Of a DNA stretch of 64,000 bases, positions 8,290 through 16,167 are shown piece after piece. The position numbers were made by a program, and so were the translations under genes. Each line of letters starts with the position of its first letter. The first letter of the stretch is position 1. Source of the DNA: Chloroflexota bacterium (GTDB taxonomy: Bacteria; Chloroflexota; UBA6077; FW602-bin22; JAMCVK01). The notes under the pieces are model-generated. The model searched no databases. It saw only the letters and a program-made list of their open reading frames with translations, and was not told the DNA's origin. The stretch covers positions 1 to 64,000 of the forward strand of contig JAMCVK010000037.1 in NCBI GenBank assembly GCA_023475225.1, written 5' to 3'.

Positions 8290-8781
8290 TTATGATATCT
8301 GTTTGGCCGCTTTTTCGATGGCATCAATGATCTTAATGTAACCGGTACAACGGCAGAGGTTACCGGAAATGCCCACCTGAATCTCTTCTCTGGTAGGTCT
8401 GCGATTTTCCCGAAGCAAAGCAGCCGCCGACATTAACATGCCTGGGATACAATAACCACACTGCACGGCCCCTTCCTCGATGAAGGACTGCTGCAACGGA
8501 TGCAGCTTCTCTGGGGTACCAAGCCCTTCGATGGTAGTGACCTCGCAGCCATCGATCTCGGCTGCCAGCATCAGACAGGAGTTTACGTTCCGGCCATCGA
8601 TGAGGACGGTACAAGCGCCACAGTCGCCTCGACCGCAACCCTCCTTTGTTCCGGTCAACCCCATTTGATCCCTTAGGAAAGAGAGGAGGGTCATCGTGGT
8701 GCTGACCTCGGTCTCGACAGGCTGTTTATTAAGGATAAATTGAATCTTTTTCTTAGGTGGTTTCTGTATCTCGACGGTCAA
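8290..8781 (-). CDS. Xanthine dehydrogenase/CO dehydrogenase-family [2Fe-2S] subunit
   Basis: The 163-residue small subunit has a plant-type [2Fe-2S] cluster (C49, C54, C57, C69) and a second all-helical [2Fe-2S] domain (C108, C111, C143, C145). It passes electrons from the molybdenum subunit to FAD. The start is TTG at 8781, supported by AAGGAGG nine bases upstream. It is the second gene after the FAD subunit. The molybdopterin subunit is not adjacent; the only candidate in the window is at 35739-37913. Confidence 0.92.
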   Translation of the reverse strand: MTVEIQKPPKKKIQFILNKQPVETEVSTTMTLLSFLRDQMGLTGTKEGCGRGDCGACTVLIDGRNVNSCLMLAAEIDGCEVTTIEGLGTPEKLHPLQQSFIEEGAVQCGYCIPGMLMSAAALLRENRRPTREEIQVGISGNLCRCTGYIKIIDAIEKAAKQIS

Positions 8782-8875
8782 AGTTCTATACCTCCTTAGA
8801 TTGGCTCAAGTTCACAGCGAATTACTTTCGGGTACACTGGTCGTGATGGTTACCAACAAGAATGAGATCAGCACC

Positions 8876-9748
8876 TTATGCATCTAGCTCAAGCACTTTC
8901 TCGAGAGCACGGCGCACCAGGACGGCCACGACCGGCTGCTTATAGGGTGTTGAGGCACGGATGCCACTTTGGCGCACCATCTCCTCACCAGTGATCCTCC
9001 CCGCCTCTTCCAGGAGTGCCCGCGTGGGTACCTTGCCAAGCAATAGCTCCTCAGCTGCCCTTATACGCATTGGACGAGGGGTTATGGAACCGGGGGCAAT
9101 GCGTATATCCACCACCCGTCGTTGGACATCCTGTTTGGCTATAGCCGCCACGTTGATCATACTGACAGCCAGAGCCTTACGCCGTCCCAGTTTAATGAAG
9201 CAGGATTTTTCCCCATCAGCCAGCTTGGGGAGACGGAAATAAACGATAAGGTCGCCTGGGGAAAGGTTGGTACGATAGGGGCCAACGAAGACATCCGTCA
9301 GCGGCACTTCTCGCTCGGCCTGGCCATTGCGAATGTGAAGCGTTGTGTTCAAGGCCACCAGGGCTGGGATAGCATCCCCAGCCGGAGAGGCTGTGACGAC
9401 ATTTCCACCAAGCGTACCCCGATTCCTGATCTGAGGTGCACCTACCACTGAAGCGGCCTCCGCCAGAAGAGGTGCATATCGTTTAATTAACGGAGAGCCC
9501 ATCAGTTCGCGATAGGTGACGCAGGCCCCAATCTTGAGATGACCATCATCCTCCCCCAAAACCCTCAGCTCAGGAATGCCCTTGATGTCAATGACATAGC
9601 GCAACCCAGCGAACTCTCGCTTCTTGTCCCTGATCTCCACCAGTAGGTCTGTGCCACCAGCAAGCAGCTTCGCCTGTGATCCATAGGTCACCAGTAAATT
9701 ACAAGCCTCATCCAAGCCCTTAGGTTTGATATAGTCGAAGGTCAACAT
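8876..9748 (-). CDS. Xanthine dehydrogenase-family FAD-binding subunit
   Basis: The 290-residue medium subunit (CoxM/XdhB type) has the FAD-binding PCMH fold: LLAGGTDLL near residues 30-38 and RNRGTLGGNVVTASPAGD near 108-125, then the C-terminal CO dehydrogenase flavoprotein domain. It is transcribed with the [2Fe-2S] subunit 94 bases downstream. The ATG at 9748 has AAGGAGAG upstream. It presumably hands electrons to NAD or another acceptor. XdhC-type maturation genes lie just upstream on the same strand. Confidence 0.92.
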   Translation of the reverse strand: MLTFDYIKPKGLDEACNLLVTYGSQAKLLAGGTDLLVEIRDKKREFAGLRYVIDIKGIPELRVLGEDDGHLKIGACVTYRELMGSPLIKRYAPLLAEAASVVGAPQIRNRGTLGGNVVTASPAGDAIPALVALNTTLHIRNGQAEREVPLTDVFVGPYRTNLSPGDLIVYFRLPKLADGEKSCFIKLGRRKALAVSMINVAAIAKQDVQRRVVDIRIAPGSITPRPMRIRAAEELLLGKVPTRALLEEAGRITGEEMVRQSGIRASTPYKQPVVAVLVRRALEKVLELDA

Positions 9749-9972
9749 ATTTCTTGCTCTCCTTAGTACTTATACTGAGTTGGGCATAGCCTCCCAACAG
9801 CTCCTGATCAGGCAAACCACAGTCGTAGGCTCGGCCAATCCATTTCTGGCAATTTACTCGTCTGGGTCGCCGACGCCAAACCTCCAGTAGGAAGGGTTAA
9901 GCTATAACCGGAGTCATGCCCATCCTGGACCTGAACCGACCACACTAGCAATCGTCCACCAGTGCCAGTGCC

Positions 9973-10176
9973 TTATGACCTCCCGGCCTGGACGGTGTAG
10001 ACGATTGCATCAACTAACCACCAGAGCCCCAATCCGCCCAGTGTGATTAGCTTCAGGATGCCCCAGCCGACCTGCTGTTGATAGAAGCGGTCAGCGCCAA
10101 GGTAACCAATGAGCCAGCTCAGGGCCATCAGTACATGCCTTCGACGCCATTCTGGGGTCAGCTCACCGCTTTGCAC
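9973..10176 (-). CDS. TM2-domain membrane protein
   Basis: This small protein carries a TM2 domain: two membrane helices joined by a short turn, with GADRFY and GLWWLVDAI. I choose GTG 10176 (67 residues) because AGGAGG lies 7 bases upstream; an in-frame ATG at 10212 would give 79 residues but lacks a good site. The function of bacterial TM2 proteins is largely unknown. It sits between the XDH-type subunits and XdhC, with 224 bases to the FAD subunit in which I found no gene. Confidence 0.75.
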   Translation of the reverse strand: MQSGELTPEWRRRHVLMALSWLIGYLGADRFYQQQVGWGILKLITLGGLGLWWLVDAIVYTVQAGRS

Positions 10177-10438
10177 GACAGCACCTCCTGATTGAAATTG
10201 AAAAGGCGGCATCTTCCCAGGGTAGGTTATAGCCAGTTCCCTCCATCTTTACCGTGGAAGGCACCCCTTTCGATCTTTCAAGCTCCAGCCATAGATGCCC
10301 GAGGTAGTCGAAAATGCAGCTGACACCTTTCACGTCAACGCTGGGGGCCCACCTTTGGCCAGATGGATTTTTGTAAAGCTAGACTCAATAGAACGGGCGA
10401 TTGTCAAATGTTATTTTACAAAGAAACGGGACAAGTAG

Positions 10439-10756
10439 TCAAGCTAGTCCGATGGGTTCGACAAAAACTTCCATGATGCCACCACAAATCATAGCGCTAT
10501 CGGAGGTGATATCCTGGGTGAGGTCGACAGTTACCAGGCGGGGCTGCTTCGTCTTGATCGCCTCCATTGCCTCTGCCCAAACCTCTGCCTCACCACAACC
10601 ACCGCCAATGCTGCCGCTGATCTTACCATCAGGGAAGATGAGCATCTTGGCCCCAGGCTTTCGTGGTGTGGAACCCAGACTGCGTGTCACTGTCGCCAGG
10701 GCAACCGTCTCTCCTTGCCCCACATGCGCTGCTATCTCCTCAAATATCTCCTTCAT
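10439..10756 (-). CDS. XdhC/CoxI N-terminal-domain protein (short form)
   Basis: The roughly 105-residue protein is made only of the XdhC_CoxI domain (ALATVTRSLGSTPRKPG, GGCGEAEVW). In characterised systems XdhC binds molybdenum cofactor and helps its sulfuration and insertion into xanthine dehydrogenase. ATG 10756 fits the family's usual MKEI start and has GAGGAG upstream; an in-frame GTG at 10816 is the alternative. A full-length paralogue lies next door. Conserved Cys in GGGCGE and the CGG near the end could bind the cofactor. Confidence 0.85.
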   Translation of the reverse strand: MKEIFEEIAAHVGQGETVALATVTRSLGSTPRKPGAKMLIFPDGKISGSIGGGCGEAEVWAEAMEAIKTKQPRLVTVDLTQDITSDSAMICGGIMEVFVEPIGLA

Positions 10757-10866
10757 TTCCCCTACGCTCCTCAAAACCAATGGGTCGGTTTCGCTAGCTT
10801 CCCTGTAAGCTATCACCCGTGATCCCTACTCATCACCTTATGGTCTTTCGGCGGGAGCCATTTCAC

Positions 10867-11682
10867 CTATAACTGGGCTTTCCGTGCCAGAGACAGCGAC
10901 TGCCCCGTACCCTTATGAATTACTCTCACCACCTCAGCGATGATGCTTAGTGCTATCTCCTCCGGGCTCTCCGCCCCTATATCCAGACCAATGGGTGCAT
11001 AGACTTTCTCGATAAGCTCCGCTGGAACGCCCTCCTCACTTAAGTTATGAAAGACGGCCGCCACCCGACGCCGACTACCGATCATGCCGATGTAAGCAGC
11101 CGGTGAGGCGATCACTTCCCGCAACGAAACTTCATCGTGCCGATGGCCCCGTGTGATCAGCACAATATAGGTGTTAGGGATGACTGGAAAGGAACGGAGG
11201 GTCTCGGCGAAATCGGCGGCGATCACCCGGTCGGCTTCCGGAAACCGCTCTACATTGGCGAACTCAGCTCGGTCATCAATGACCACCACCTCGAAGCCAA
11301 GAATCTTGCCCATCTTGCATAGTGGTTGGGCTATATGGCCAGCCCCAAGTATCACTAAGGTACGCACCGGACGGAAAACCTCGACGAAGACGTCTACCCG
11401 TGTGCCCTGCGGCAGTCCCAAGAGCGGAGCCTCCTCATCTAGTGTCTCATACTCCAGGATCGTCGGCTTACCACTCCTCATAGTAGCCAGACACCCATCA
11501 ATCACAGAGCGATTGAGATGTTCACTGCCGAGAGAACCTATGGGGTCCCGACCCACCCTCACTAAGAGCTTTCTGCCCAATATCGTCGGCGATGACACAC
11601 TACTATTCACGATCGTGGCCAGAGCAGCCGTCTCCTTATTATCAATAACTTCGATGATGTTTTGGATGATATCAAGCATCAT
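10867..11682 (-). CDS. XdhC-family molybdenum cofactor maturation protein
   Basis: The roughly 271-residue protein has an N-terminal XdhC_CoxI domain and a C-terminal Rossmann domain (VILGAGHIAQPLCKMG; MIGSRRR), the complete XdhC/PaoD/CoxF layout. It probably matures the xanthine dehydrogenase-type enzyme. I prefer the tandem ATG at 11682/11679, with AGGATGG upstream, over ATG 11706. The N-terminal domain lacks the usual GGC motif of active XdhC, so the short paralogue may supply the cofactor-binding half. A promoter is visible at 11740-11767. Confidence 0.86.
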   Translation of the reverse strand: MMLDIIQNIIEVIDNKETAALATIVNSSVSSPTILGRKLLVRVGRDPIGSLGSEHLNRSVIDGCLATMRSGKPTILEYETLDEEAPLLGLPQGTRVDVFVEVFRPVRTLVILGAGHIAQPLCKMGKILGFEVVVIDDRAEFANVERFPEADRVIAADFAETLRSFPVIPNTYIVLITRGHRHDEVSLREVIASPAAYIGMIGSRRRVAAVFHNLSEEGVPAELIEKVYAPIGLDIGAESPEEIALSIIAEVVRVIHKGTGQSLSLARKAQL

Positions 11683-11739
11683 TAACCATCCTAGCTTAAT
11701 CTCCATCTACCGACCGTCAGGTCCAGTATTTTAGAAATC

Positions 11740-11767
11740 ATTATAATCAAGTCAGCCCCGGATGCAA
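11740..11767 (-). promoter_or_regulatory. Promoter for the XdhC genes
   Basis: Read on the minus strand: TTGCAT (11767-11762), a 16-bp spacer and consensus TATAAT (11745-11740), about 60 bases before the XdhC start. It may transcribe both XdhC genes and possibly the TM2 and XDH-type subunit genes further down. The opposing phosphorylase has TATAAT at 11823-11828 without a clear -35 box. Confidence 0.55.
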
Positions 11768-11855
11768 AGGGATACCCCAGAGAGTGAGCTAATTCTGAAA
11801 TCTAGTAGCTCGAAGCCTATGTTATAATTCAAGACGCTTTATAGAGGAGGATAGA

Positions 11856-12692
11856 ATGCCACCAGTGCGCTTAGGAATAATCTCCAGCTATTTCTCTCCT
11901 GCACTTCTCCAGGTATCTGAGCAGCGGACGATAGACACGCCATGGGGCGCAGCCCCTGTTCAGCTCGGCACCTTAGGAGGGCAGCCGGTCGCCTTCATTC
12001 AGCGTTATGGACCACAGATAACTACCCCCAGTCACCGTCTGAACTATAGAGCCAACATCTGGGCTCTAAAAGAGTTAGGCGTTGAGCGCATCATCTCCCA
12101 GAACGCTATCGGCTCGATTAACCCTTCCCTGAGACCGGGCGATATCGTCGTCCCCCATGACTTCATCGATTACACGAAACAGCGACCATCGACCTTTTTT
12201 GATTCCGACGATTGCTGGTGCCGGGTGGATATGACCGAACCCTTCTGTCCGGAGCTGCGCCAGGCTTTGATCAAGGGGACGCAGAAGGTCAGCGGCCAGG
12301 TACACGAAAAAGGCGTCTTTGTCTGCTTTGAGGGGCCTCGCCTGGAGACGCCGGCCGAGATACGCATGTTTCAAATGTTGGGTGGTGATATAGCCGGCAC
12401 CCCCTTGGTGCCAGAGGTCATCCTGGCCCGCGAGGCTGAAATATGTTTTGCCTCGCTCTCAGTGATAATAAATTATGGCACAGGACTCGCCCCAGCCGTT
12501 ATCCATACTGGACCGGGCAGCCTAGATGAGTTTTATTATCGCTCCGGACTACAAGAAATGGTGGAGACGGCCATCGTCGAAGCGATCAATCTCATCCCCC
12601 TGGAGCGAAACTGCTCTTGTGGAAGGGCCCTCCAGCAAGCCCTGAAAGGCACACCACCACCCTGGCTCAAAGGGAAATCGTCCTTAGGATAG
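11856..12692 (+). CDS. MTAP/purine nucleoside phosphorylase family protein
   Basis: The 278-residue protein belongs to the MTAP/PNP family. It has the phosphate/ribose-binding regions RYGP...TPSHRLNYRAN near residues 53-70, NAIGSINPSLRPGD near 86-100, and FEGPRLETPAEIRM near 149-163. It cleaves methylthioadenosine or purine nucleosides with phosphate, releasing adenine or other bases, which would feed the deaminases and XDH-type enzyme nearby. The binding site AGAGGAGG precedes ATG 11856. Specificity (MTA, MTI or inosine) cannot be settled from sequence alone. Confidence 0.87.
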   Translation: MPPVRLGIISSYFSPALLQVSEQRTIDTPWGAAPVQLGTLGGQPVAFIQRYGPQITTPSHRLNYRANIWALKELGVERIISQNAIGSINPSLRPGDIVVPHDFIDYTKQRPSTFFDSDDCWCRVDMTEPFCPELRQALIKGTQKVSGQVHEKGVFVCFEGPRLETPAEIRMFQMLGGDIAGTPLVPEVILAREAEICFASLSVIINYGTGLAPAVIHTGPGSLDEFYYRSGLQEMVETAIVEAINLIPLERNCSCGRALQQALKGTPPPWLKGKSSLG

Positions 12693-12716
12693 AGGGCGAA
12701 CAAGACTCGCTTATCC
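12687..12716. terminator. Bidirectional terminator-like hairpin
   Basis: GGATA (12687-12691) pairs with TATCC (12712-12716), and GGGCGA with TCGC inside, followed by TTT. It overlaps the phosphorylase stop codon and sits in the 18-bp gap before the convergent CinA gene, so it could end both transcripts. Confidence 0.45.
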
Positions 12717-13976
12717 TTTCCCACCAGCCTCGAACAGGGTGAGCCGCAGCAGGTTGAGAGCGTGCAGCGCCGCTACCCGTTTGAAATCGGGACGGGCCAT
12801 AGGGAGAAGAAAGCTCTTGACGACAGGGTGCTCTCCCACCACATCACCCTCACCATCCAAACCTATATACAGCGTGCCTATTGGTTGGCCCTCTAAAGAA
12901 TCCGGTCCAGCCACACCAGTGACCGACAGCCCCAAACTTGTTCCCAGCTGCCGCCGGGCAGTGGCAGCCATGGCTATCGCCACTGGTCCGCTCACCACCC
13001 CATGCGCAGCGACCAGAACTGGGTCCACATCCAGGGACACCTTCATCGCCTCAGAGTAAGCCACAAAACCGCCCTTAAAGTAGCTGGAGCTACCGGGCAC
13101 ATCGGTGAGCATGCTGGAAAGTAAACCGCCCGTGCAGGATTCCATCGTAGCTAAGGTGAGTCCTCTTTCACTCAGCAACCTGCCTACAACAGTGGCCATC
13201 GTCTCGTCGTCCACACCATAAATACAGGACCCAAGGATGTCCCGCACCTTCACCTCCAAGGGGGAAATTAACGACTCGGCCGCGGTCCGATCGCCGGCCT
13301 TAGCCGTAAGGCGTAGATGGATGCCATCTGTCCGAGCGTAGGTGGCCAATGTGGGATTGGTAGAGGAAAGAAGTGGGCGAATCCTCTCCTCTACCGTTGA
13401 TTCGCCCAAGCCGAAAACCTTGAGCGTGCGTGAGACAATGACGGCGCCGCTGGGTCCGCCTACAGCGGATCGCAGCCTGGGCAACACCTCATCCTCCCAC
13501 ATCCGCTTCATCTCTGCCGGCACGCCAGGCATAGCCACAATCCTTCGGTTAGAACGTTCCACCCACCAACCCGGTGCCGTACCGATGGGATTGGGCAAGG
13601 ACTGTGCCGAACGAATTAGAGTGGCCTGCTTGATATTCTGAGGTGACATGTACAGACCGCGACGCGCGAAGTAAGCGCGCAGCTCCTGTTCCAAAGACTC
13701 TTCGACCATCATCGGCTCATCTAGCAGTTCGGCTATCGCCTCACGAGTCAGATCATCTTCGGTGGGGCCAAGTCCACCAGTGATGATGATGAGCTCAGAG
13801 CGGTTCCAGGCTCGGTGCAGCACCTCCACAAGGCGACTTTGATTGTCCCCAACCTGAGATATCCAGTGGAGGTCGATGCCTAAACCAGCCAAGTGTTGTG
13901 CTAAGTAGGGGGCATTAGTATCGGTGATCTCCCCCAAAAGCAGCTCCGTCCCGACAGAGATGATCTCCGCCTCCAT
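12711..13976 (-). CDS. cinA: CinA-family protein (NMN deamidase/ADP-ribose pyrophosphatase)
   Basis: The 421-residue protein has an N-terminal molybdopterin-binding-like COG1058 domain (EIISVGTELLLG; TGGLGPTEDDLTRE near residues 62-76) and a C-terminal CinA/PncC amidase domain (ESCTGGLLSSMLTDVPGSS near 275). In other bacteria it recycles NMN to NaMN and hydrolyses ADP-ribose. It starts one base after the stop of the upstream winged-helix gene, so the two are co-transcribed. Confidence 0.93.
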   Translation of the reverse strand: MEAEIISVGTELLLGEITDTNAPYLAQHLAGLGIDLHWISQVGDNQSRLVEVLHRAWNRSELIIITGGLGPTEDDLTREAIAELLDEPMMVEESLEQELRAYFARRGLYMSPQNIKQATLIRSAQSLPNPIGTAPGWWVERSNRRIVAMPGVPAEMKRMWEDEVLPRLRSAVGGPSGAVIVSRTLKVFGLGESTVEERIRPLLSSTNPTLATYARTDGIHLRLTAKAGDRTAAESLISPLEVKVRDILGSCIYGVDDETMATVVGRLLSERGLTLATMESCTGGLLSSMLTDVPGSSSYFKGGFVAYSEAMKVSLDVDPVLVAAHGVVSGPVAIAMAATARRQLGTSLGLSVTGVAGPDSLEGQPIGTLYIGLDGEGDVVGEHPVVKSFLLPMARPDFKRVAALHALNLLRLTLFEAGGKG

Positions 13977-13977
13977 C

Positions 13978-14829
13978 CTATCCCTCCCCTCTGTTCATTA
14001 ACCATCGACCCAGCAGCCCCTCAACAGTGACCTCCTGGAGCAGGCCCTCTCCTATCATAGCCGTAACAAGGCGCTGTAGCTGTCCCAAATCCCAAGCGAA
14101 TAGCCGGGCGATGCCCTCTTCCGTGGCAATAATTACGCTCTGTAGATATTTAGTGACGATATGCTGCATCGCCCCTTTGCTTTTGATGTGACTGGCACGA
14201 GCTATCGCTTCAGGCGACCAGCGGATCAGAATGTCGTAGACGTAGCAGTATTTCCAGCGATTAGCGTCCGAGATACCGCTCTTGACGATCTTAAACCCGC
14301 TCTGTAATTCCACCAAGGCCCGGTCGAAGCGGGTGGCATATTGTTGACCATACAAGCCCGTCTCACGGCGCAGGATACTGGTAGGCAATGGTCCTTGTTC
14401 AATCAGCACTTCGTAGATCCGTTTGGCCTCCTCACTCAGCCGACCATCCCGATACTCATCCAGATAATCCTCCAACTCCCCATAATTACCAGAAAGGGCG
14501 TAAAAATAGGGAAACATAGAGAGGGAGATAAAGGTCGGCTTTTGCCTGATAAATTTGCCGTAGACGACCTTCTTCCGTATGGGAAGCGTATCCTTCCATT
14601 CCCAGAGGCAATTCAGCTCATAATCGTGATGATGGTGTGGCAGCTCCCGTGAGGCCCCGTTGATGGCCTCCCAAAGAGACGGCAATTCCAGGCCCTGTAC
14701 TGGAAAAAGGGAGCAAAACCCGACCTCATCGATGAACTCAACCGCTTGGTCTTCGTTTCGTATCCGCAGGTCAGGGCAGCGCCAATAACGGCGGTCACGC
14801 TGCGCTTGAACATCCTCTAAGGTGATCAT
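13978..14829 (-). CDS. Winged-helix protein, AlkZ-like (uncharacterised)
   Basis: The roughly 283-residue soluble protein has a mid-region winged-helix-like stretch (LIEQGPLPTSILRRETGL near residue 145) and a conserved-looking N-terminus (VGFCSLFPV). It resembles, by eye, HTH proteins annotated as AlkZ-related (DNA-crosslink glycosylases), but the catalytic QxQ-type motif of AlkZ is not evident. ATG 14829 is preferred; an in-frame TTG at 14850 is possible. It is co-transcribed with cinA. Treat the function as unknown. Confidence 0.55.
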   Translation of the reverse strand: MITLEDVQAQRDRRYWRCPDLRIRNEDQAVEFIDEVGFCSLFPVQGLELPSLWEAINGASRELPHHHHDYELNCLWEWKDTLPIRKKVVYGKFIRQKPTFISLSMFPYFYALSGNYGELEDYLDEYRDGRLSEEAKRIYEVLIEQGPLPTSILRRETGLYGQQYATRFDRALVELQSGFKIVKSGISDANRWKYCYVYDILIRWSPEAIARASHIKSKGAMQHIVTKYLQSVIIATEEGIARLFAWDLGQLQRLVTAMIGEGLLQEVTVEGLLGRWLMNRGEG

Positions 14830-14889
14830 GGACTTAACACACCCACACAAGATATGAATAGCTACACTAAAGCCAGCACCCCTGAAATT

Positions 14890-14919
14890 ATCTTAACGCA
14901 GCGACCCTGCCAGGGTCAA
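14890..14919 (-). promoter_or_regulatory. Promoter for the winged-helix/cinA operon
   Basis: On the minus strand: TTGACC (14919-14914), an 18-bp spacer containing a CTGGCAGGG segment, and TAAGAT (14895-14890). It lies 61 bases before ATG 14829. A rightward promoter begins 25 bases away, making this a compact divergent control region. Confidence 0.5.
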
Positions 14920-14943
14920 CAAAAAATTCGGCCACAAAACTGC

Positions 14944-14971
14944 TTGACAACTGGATGAAGAGTGGTATCAT
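14944..14971 (+). promoter_or_regulatory. Promoter for the multiheme cytochrome gene
   Basis: TTGACA (14944-14949), a 16-bp spacer and TATCAT (14966-14971). The start codon is at 15196, so the transcript carries a leader of about 215 bases, which appears structured (15032-15143). Confidence 0.5.
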
Positions 14972-15031
14972 TAGATTGTAACCTTACTAGCTCTTTACAG
15001 TACTAACCCACTACCCAAGAGCTAGTTTCAA

Positions 15032-15143
15032 TGGGCCGGTCTGACCATCTACAATAAAAGATGGCCCCTAAGATGCGGCTCAGACCTAGGATAAGTCACT
15101 CTCAGCGGTGAAAGGGGGTGATAAGAGCGAATTAAATGGCCCA
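15032..15143 (+). ncRNA. Candidate structured leader RNA upstream of the cytochrome gene
   Basis: Nested complementary segments are visible. TGGGCC (15032-15037) pairs with GGCCCA (15138-15143). Inside it, GGTCTGA (15038-15044) pairs with TCAGACC (15080-15086), enclosing a hairpin CCATC/GATGG. A third arm near 15098-15127 carries CTCTCA...TGATAAGAG. The junction geometry resembles a cis-regulatory RNA, but I match it to no known class. With the promoters either side this accounts for the 366-base stretch without a gene. Confidence 0.35.
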
Positions 15144-15195
15144 GTGTATGCTCAGGATCGAGTTAATGGCCCCTATAAACTTTCGGAGGTAATTT

Positions 15196-16047
15196 ATGCG
15201 AAAAATGGTTCGTAAAGCGCCATTGTTGGCCGGCGGCCTCATCGCCTTGATCCTCATCATCGCCCTCCTCGCCTGGAGCACGGCCGCTGCCGACGCTACC
15301 GTCAGCGTTACTATCACACCCACCACGGTGGGCGACATCACAACTTACGCCATAAGCATTACGAACAACCTGGGCTATGACATCACCAGCCTCACCATCA
15401 AGGGCTACATGCCCGCCAGCGGCTCCCTGGTGAGCTACACCCCTGGGGGGACTTTCGATGGACTGGCCGTCACCTGGATCAACACCGGAATCATCAAGGA
15501 TGGGGGTAAGTTGGTGGGCTTCGACTATGGGGTGAAGAACGCCAGTGGCGTAGCCAGGGCTGTCGTCTCCTGGGGCTCGGCTAAGGGTCCGGGGAGCGCC
15601 TCGGCCGAGGCGGCTGCTGTGCGTCCAGCCCCAGCACCCACTCCAGAACCACCACGGCGGGGATGCCTGGCCTGCCACACTGTGCGAGATCCGGCCACTG
15701 GAAAGTACACCTTAGCCTACGAGGCCTTCGAACGGGCGAAGGCAGCCGGGCTGACCCATCCCACCACGGCCCCAGATGGCACCAAACTGGACCCGAAGCA
15801 AGCCCAATCGGTAGCTGTATGTCTCACCTGCCATAAAGGCAGCAGCACTGCTCCGCTACCGCTACGCTCCATCGTCCATCCGGCCCACATGTTCAGCAAA
15901 ACCTTCGTGGAGCATTATAAGGGTAACTGCTTCAGCTGCCACGATGTCGACGGCGAGGGCGAATATCTGATCCTCGGCAAGAAGGTAGATGTGAATGAGA
16001 AGGGCGTGCCTAAGGTCTTCCCCATCCCGGGGACGATCAAGCCCTAA
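15196..16047 (+). CDS. Exported three-heme c-type cytochrome
   Basis: The 283-residue protein has an N-terminal signal or anchor helix (about residues 11-30), a beta-rich DUF11-like domain (about 35-130), and a C-terminal part with three CxxCH heme sites at C156 (CLACH), C209 (CLTCH) and C245 (CFSCH). Extra His residues (HPAHMF, EHYKGN) could be distal ligands. It probably carries electrons outside the cytoplasmic membrane. GGAGG precedes ATG 15196. No partner redox gene is adjacent. Confidence 0.85.
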   Translation: MRKMVRKAPLLAGGLIALILIIALLAWSTAAADATVSVTITPTTVGDITTYAISITNNLGYDITSLTIKGYMPASGSLVSYTPGGTFDGLAVTWINTGIIKDGGKLVGFDYGVKNASGVARAVVSWGSAKGPGSASAEAAAVRPAPAPTPEPPRRGCLACHTVRDPATGKYTLAYEAFERAKAAGLTHPTTAPDGTKLDPKQAQSVAVCLTCHKGSSTAPLPLRSIVHPAHMFSKTFVEHYKGNCFSCHDVDGEGEYLILGKKVDVNEKGVPKVFPIPGTIKP

Positions 16048-16098
16048 AGGCCATAGTTGCTTGGTGAGGGACCGCTAAGGCGCCCTCCCCGGTAGAAA

Positions 16099-16140
16099 GA
16101 GGCGCTCCCCCCAGGGCGATCGCCCTGGGGGGAGCGCCTC
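16099..16140. terminator. Perfect 42-bp palindrome, probable terminator
   Basis: The arms 16099-16119 and 16120-16140 are exact reverse complements meeting at GCGATCGC with no spacer. It starts 52 bases after the cytochrome stop codon and lies between convergent genes. Without a T-run it is not a classical intrinsic terminator, but RNA would form a very stable stem. The GGGCGATCGCCC core is shared with the element at 4948-4985. Confidence 0.6.
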
Positions 16141-16167
16141 TTCACCTCAACCTACGCGGCGCTCGAT

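Noticed and set aside
9790-9960. GGCAAACC and GGCTCGGCC reminiscent of a cyclic di-GMP (GEMM) riboswitch
   Set aside because: The blocks are on the strand opposite to the flanking genes, and the conserved CGCAAAGCC segment and closing stem are missing.
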